NCBI GenBank assembly: GCA_905236545.1
Contig: CAJOQO010000260.1
Coordinates: forward strand, 1 to 7,022
From: an uncultured Lachnospiraceae bacterium
Lineage (GTDB): Bacteria > Bacillota > Clostridia > Lachnospirales > Lachnospiraceae
Direction of reading: 5' to 3'
DNA: 7,022 bases
This document shows, in pieces, positions 5,586-7,022 of this stretch (its first letter is position 1; each line of letters begins with the position of its first letter). Both the position numbers and the translations under genes were made by a program. Under the pieces are notes generated by a model. It was not told the origin of the DNA. It saw only the letters and a program-made list of their open reading frames with translations, and ran no database searches.

Positions 5586-6929
5586 ATGAAGAAGACAATT
5601 GCAGCAGGACTGACAGGTGCCGTACTCGCAGGAGCGCTGGTGATCGGACAGGTCGCGCCGTCTGTGTTCGCGGAAGACAATACGACGAATCTGGCAGTCT
5701 CCGAGACTGAGACCGAGACCGAGGCTGCCGCGCAGGAGACCGAGGCTGTGGAGGAGACGGAAACGAAATCTTACCCGCAGCTGGAGACCACGAAGACGGA
5801 TGACGAAGCGATCACTGCAGTTGATGTTTCCGGTGTTGTCGAGGCCGTGATGCCCTCTGTCGTCATGGTAACGAAAAAGGGCGTTCAGGAGGTAATCGAC
5901 TGGTTCGGACAGTCCAGGCAGTATGAGGTTGAGGGTGACGCCAGCGGATTCATCATCGCACAGAATGACGATGAGCTCCTGATCGCGACCAACAACCACG
6001 TTGTGGAGGATTCCACGGAGGTGACGATCGCCTTCTCGGCGGAGGCGGATGATCCGGATGATCTGATCGCTCCCGCCAGGGTTAAGGGAACGGACCCCCG
6101 GACTGATCTGGCCGTGGTTGCGGTTGATCTGGATGACATCAAGGAGGATGTTCTGAATCAGCTCAAGATTGCCGTCCTTGGAAGCTCTGATAAGCTGAAG
6201 GTCGGTCAGACCGCCATCACGATCGGCAATTCCCTTGGAGAGGGGATCTCGGTCACTTCCGGTATCGTCAGCGCGCTCGATGTTGAGATCCGCGTGGAAG
6301 ACGGATCTACCTTTACAGAGTTCCAGACAGACGGAGCTGCCAATCAGGGCCAGAGCGGCGGCATGATCGTCAACGCGAAGGGCGAGGTCATCGGCATCTT
6401 TAACGCAGGCTATCTGGATGGAGACAACATGGGATATGGGATCCCGGTCAGCAAGGCCATCCCGGTTCTGCAGGATCTGATCAACCGTGAGACCAGAGAC
6501 GCTCTGGATGAGCATGGCTATATGGGTGTCACAGTTGTGGCGGTTTCCGCTGAAGCAAGCAACTACTACAATATCCCGGAAGGCGCTTATATCTACGAGG
6601 TATCGGAGGATTCCGCAAGTGACGAGGCCGGTCTGAAGAAGGGTGACATCATCGTCGGATTCGACGGGATCACGATTGACTCCAAGGAAACTCTTCTGCG
6701 CCAGGTAGCATACTACGCGCCGGGTGAGACGGTTGAAGTCAAGGTCATGAGACAGGGCGCGGACGGATATGAGGAGAAGACCTTTGAGGTGACCCTTGAG
6801 GATGCGCCGGAAGAAATAAAGAAATCGGAACCTGAGATTCATTCCGACGAGAAACAGGAGATACCGCAGTTTCCGATGAATCCGTTCGACGGGTTCTTCG
6901 GCGGAAACGGAGGAAACGGAGATTTCTGA
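5586..6929 (+). CDS. htrA: Exported HtrA/DegP-like serine protease with one PDZ domain
   Basis: HtrA proteases degrade or hold misfolded proteins outside the cytoplasmic membrane. From ATG 5586 the product has 447 residues. An N-terminal signal segment (MKK, hydrophobic 5-22) ends in a plausible cleavage site VFA/ED at 29-30; it could instead stay as an anchor. Next comes an acidic Glu-Thr-rich linker (about 38-60), then a trypsin-fold domain (about 80-300). The triad appears as His138 (TNNHVV), Asp174 (DPRTDLAVV) and Ser257 (GQSGG). TIGNSLGEGISVTSGIVSA (212-230) and MGYGIPVSKAIPVLQDLI (282-299) are family hallmarks. One PDZ domain spans about 306-405 (YMGV..., GLKKGDIIVGFDG). The tail is Pro/Phe/Gly-rich (FDGFFGGNGGNGDF). 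The serine motif reads DGAANQGQSGG instead of the common DAAINPGNSGG, so the family is clear but activity is less certain. It sits alone behind its own regulated-looking upstream region. Confidence 0.92.
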   Translation: MKKTIAAGLTGAVLAGALVIGQVAPSVFAEDNTTNLAVSETETETEAAAQETEAVEETETKSYPQLETTKTDDEAITAVDVSGVVEAVMPSVVMVTKKGVQEVIDWFGQSRQYEVEGDASGFIIAQNDDELLIATNNHVVEDSTEVTIAFSAEADDPDDLIAPARVKGTDPRTDLAVVAVDLDDIKEDVLNQLKIAVLGSSDKLKVGQTAITIGNSLGEGISVTSGIVSALDVEIRVEDGSTFTEFQTDGAANQGQSGGMIVNAKGEVIGIFNAGYLDGDNMGYGIPVSKAIPVLQDLINRETRDALDEHGYMGVTVVAVSAEASNYYNIPEGAYIYEVSEDSASDEAGLKKGDIIVGFDGITIDSKETLLRQVAYYAPGETVEVKVMRQGADGYEEKTFEVTLEDAPEEIKKSEPEIHSDEKQEIPQFPMNPFDGFFGGNGGNGDF

Positions 6930-6936
6930 AGATAGA

Positions 6937-6971
6937 CTGGTGAAACACTTTCCCGGAAAGTGTTTCACCGG
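6937..6971 (+). terminator. Perfect 14-bp stem-loop after the protease gene (no U-tract)
   Basis: GGTGAAACACTTTC (6939-6952) pairs perfectly with GAAAGTGTTTCACC (6956-6969) around a CCG loop, and one wobble and one C-G pair extend the stem to 6937-6971. It begins 8 nt after the stop codon, the position of a terminator. The sequence after it (GTGTGCTG) has no run of T, and the opposite strand has none either. It may mark the transcript 3' end or protect the mRNA from 3' exonucleases rather than act as a standard intrinsic terminator. Confidence 0.6.
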
Positions 6972-6974
6972 GTG

Positions 6975-6997
6975 TGCTGTCAGCTGTTCTGACGGCA
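6975..6997 (+). other. Second hairpin downstream of the protease gene
   Basis: TGCTGTCAG (6975-6983) pairs with CTGACGGCA (6989-6997) around a CTGTT loop: 9 pairs, one of them a wobble. It follows the stronger stem-loop by three bases and also lacks a T-run. No gene is visible between the protease stop and the end of the window. Confidence 0.45.
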
Positions 6998-7022
6998 TGT
7001 CGGATCGAATCCGGCGGCAGGC

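Noticed and set aside
5433..6998. 521-codon open frame on the - strand opposite the HtrA-like protease gene
   Set aside because: It is also a shadow. The sense protein has a signal peptide, catalytic triad and PDZ domain; the antisense product has no recognisable domain and runs through the regulatory region and 3' hairpins.
6999..7022. tRNA-like T-arm (5-bp stem GTCGG/CCGGC around ATCGAAT, then 7 bases to the window end)
   Set aside because: The loop lacks the first T of TTCRA. No matching acceptor 5' strand (GCCTGCC-like), D-arm or anticodon arm lies 70-95 bases upstream, where the protease stop and 14-bp stem-loop sit instead.

Overview
The window is ordinary chromosomal bacterial DNA, moderately GC-rich, with all genes on the + strand. 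Protein sequences, AGGAG-type ribosome binding sites and gene content point to a Gram-positive Clostridia-type Firmicute, most likely Lachnospiraceae. That placement is an inference from resemblance; no marker gene here proves it.

Layout: (1) 1-681 is the 3' end of a sugar kinase gene of the FGGY family, best read as xylulokinase (xylB), with its 5' part outside the window. (2) 682-842 is a short spacer whose end is an 18-bp tandem duplication abutting the next start codon. (3) 843-2240 encodes a complete MATE-family multidrug/cation antiporter. (4) 2241-2474 is a leader with a good sigma-A-type promoter, a 9-bp perfect inverted repeat and a possible 49-codon upstream ORF ending 6 nt before the next gene. 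(5) 2475-3761 is homoserine dehydrogenase (hom) with a C-terminal ACT domain. (6) 3856-5397 is cofactor-independent phosphoglycerate mutase (gpmI), started at an internal ATG with a clear Shine-Dalgarno sequence rather than at the longest ORF start. (7) 5398-5585 is a dense regulatory region: four TTTTCACA-like octamers and two mutually exclusive hairpins. (8) 5586-6929 is an exported HtrA/DegP-like serine protease with one PDZ domain. (9) 6930-7022 holds a perfect 14-bp stem-loop and a second, smaller hairpin.

The genes do not form one pathway: pentose catabolism, efflux, aspartate-family amino acid synthesis, glycolysis and envelope protein quality control lie side by side. hom and gpmI (94-bp gap, no convincing promoter or terminator between them) may be co-transcribed from the hom promoter. 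The protease appears to have its own regulated promoter.

I do not see a new multi-gene system. The most interesting parts are non-coding: the protease upstream region, which resembles the secretion-stress (CssRS-type) control known for Bacillus htrA genes, and the structured leader with upstream ORF before hom.
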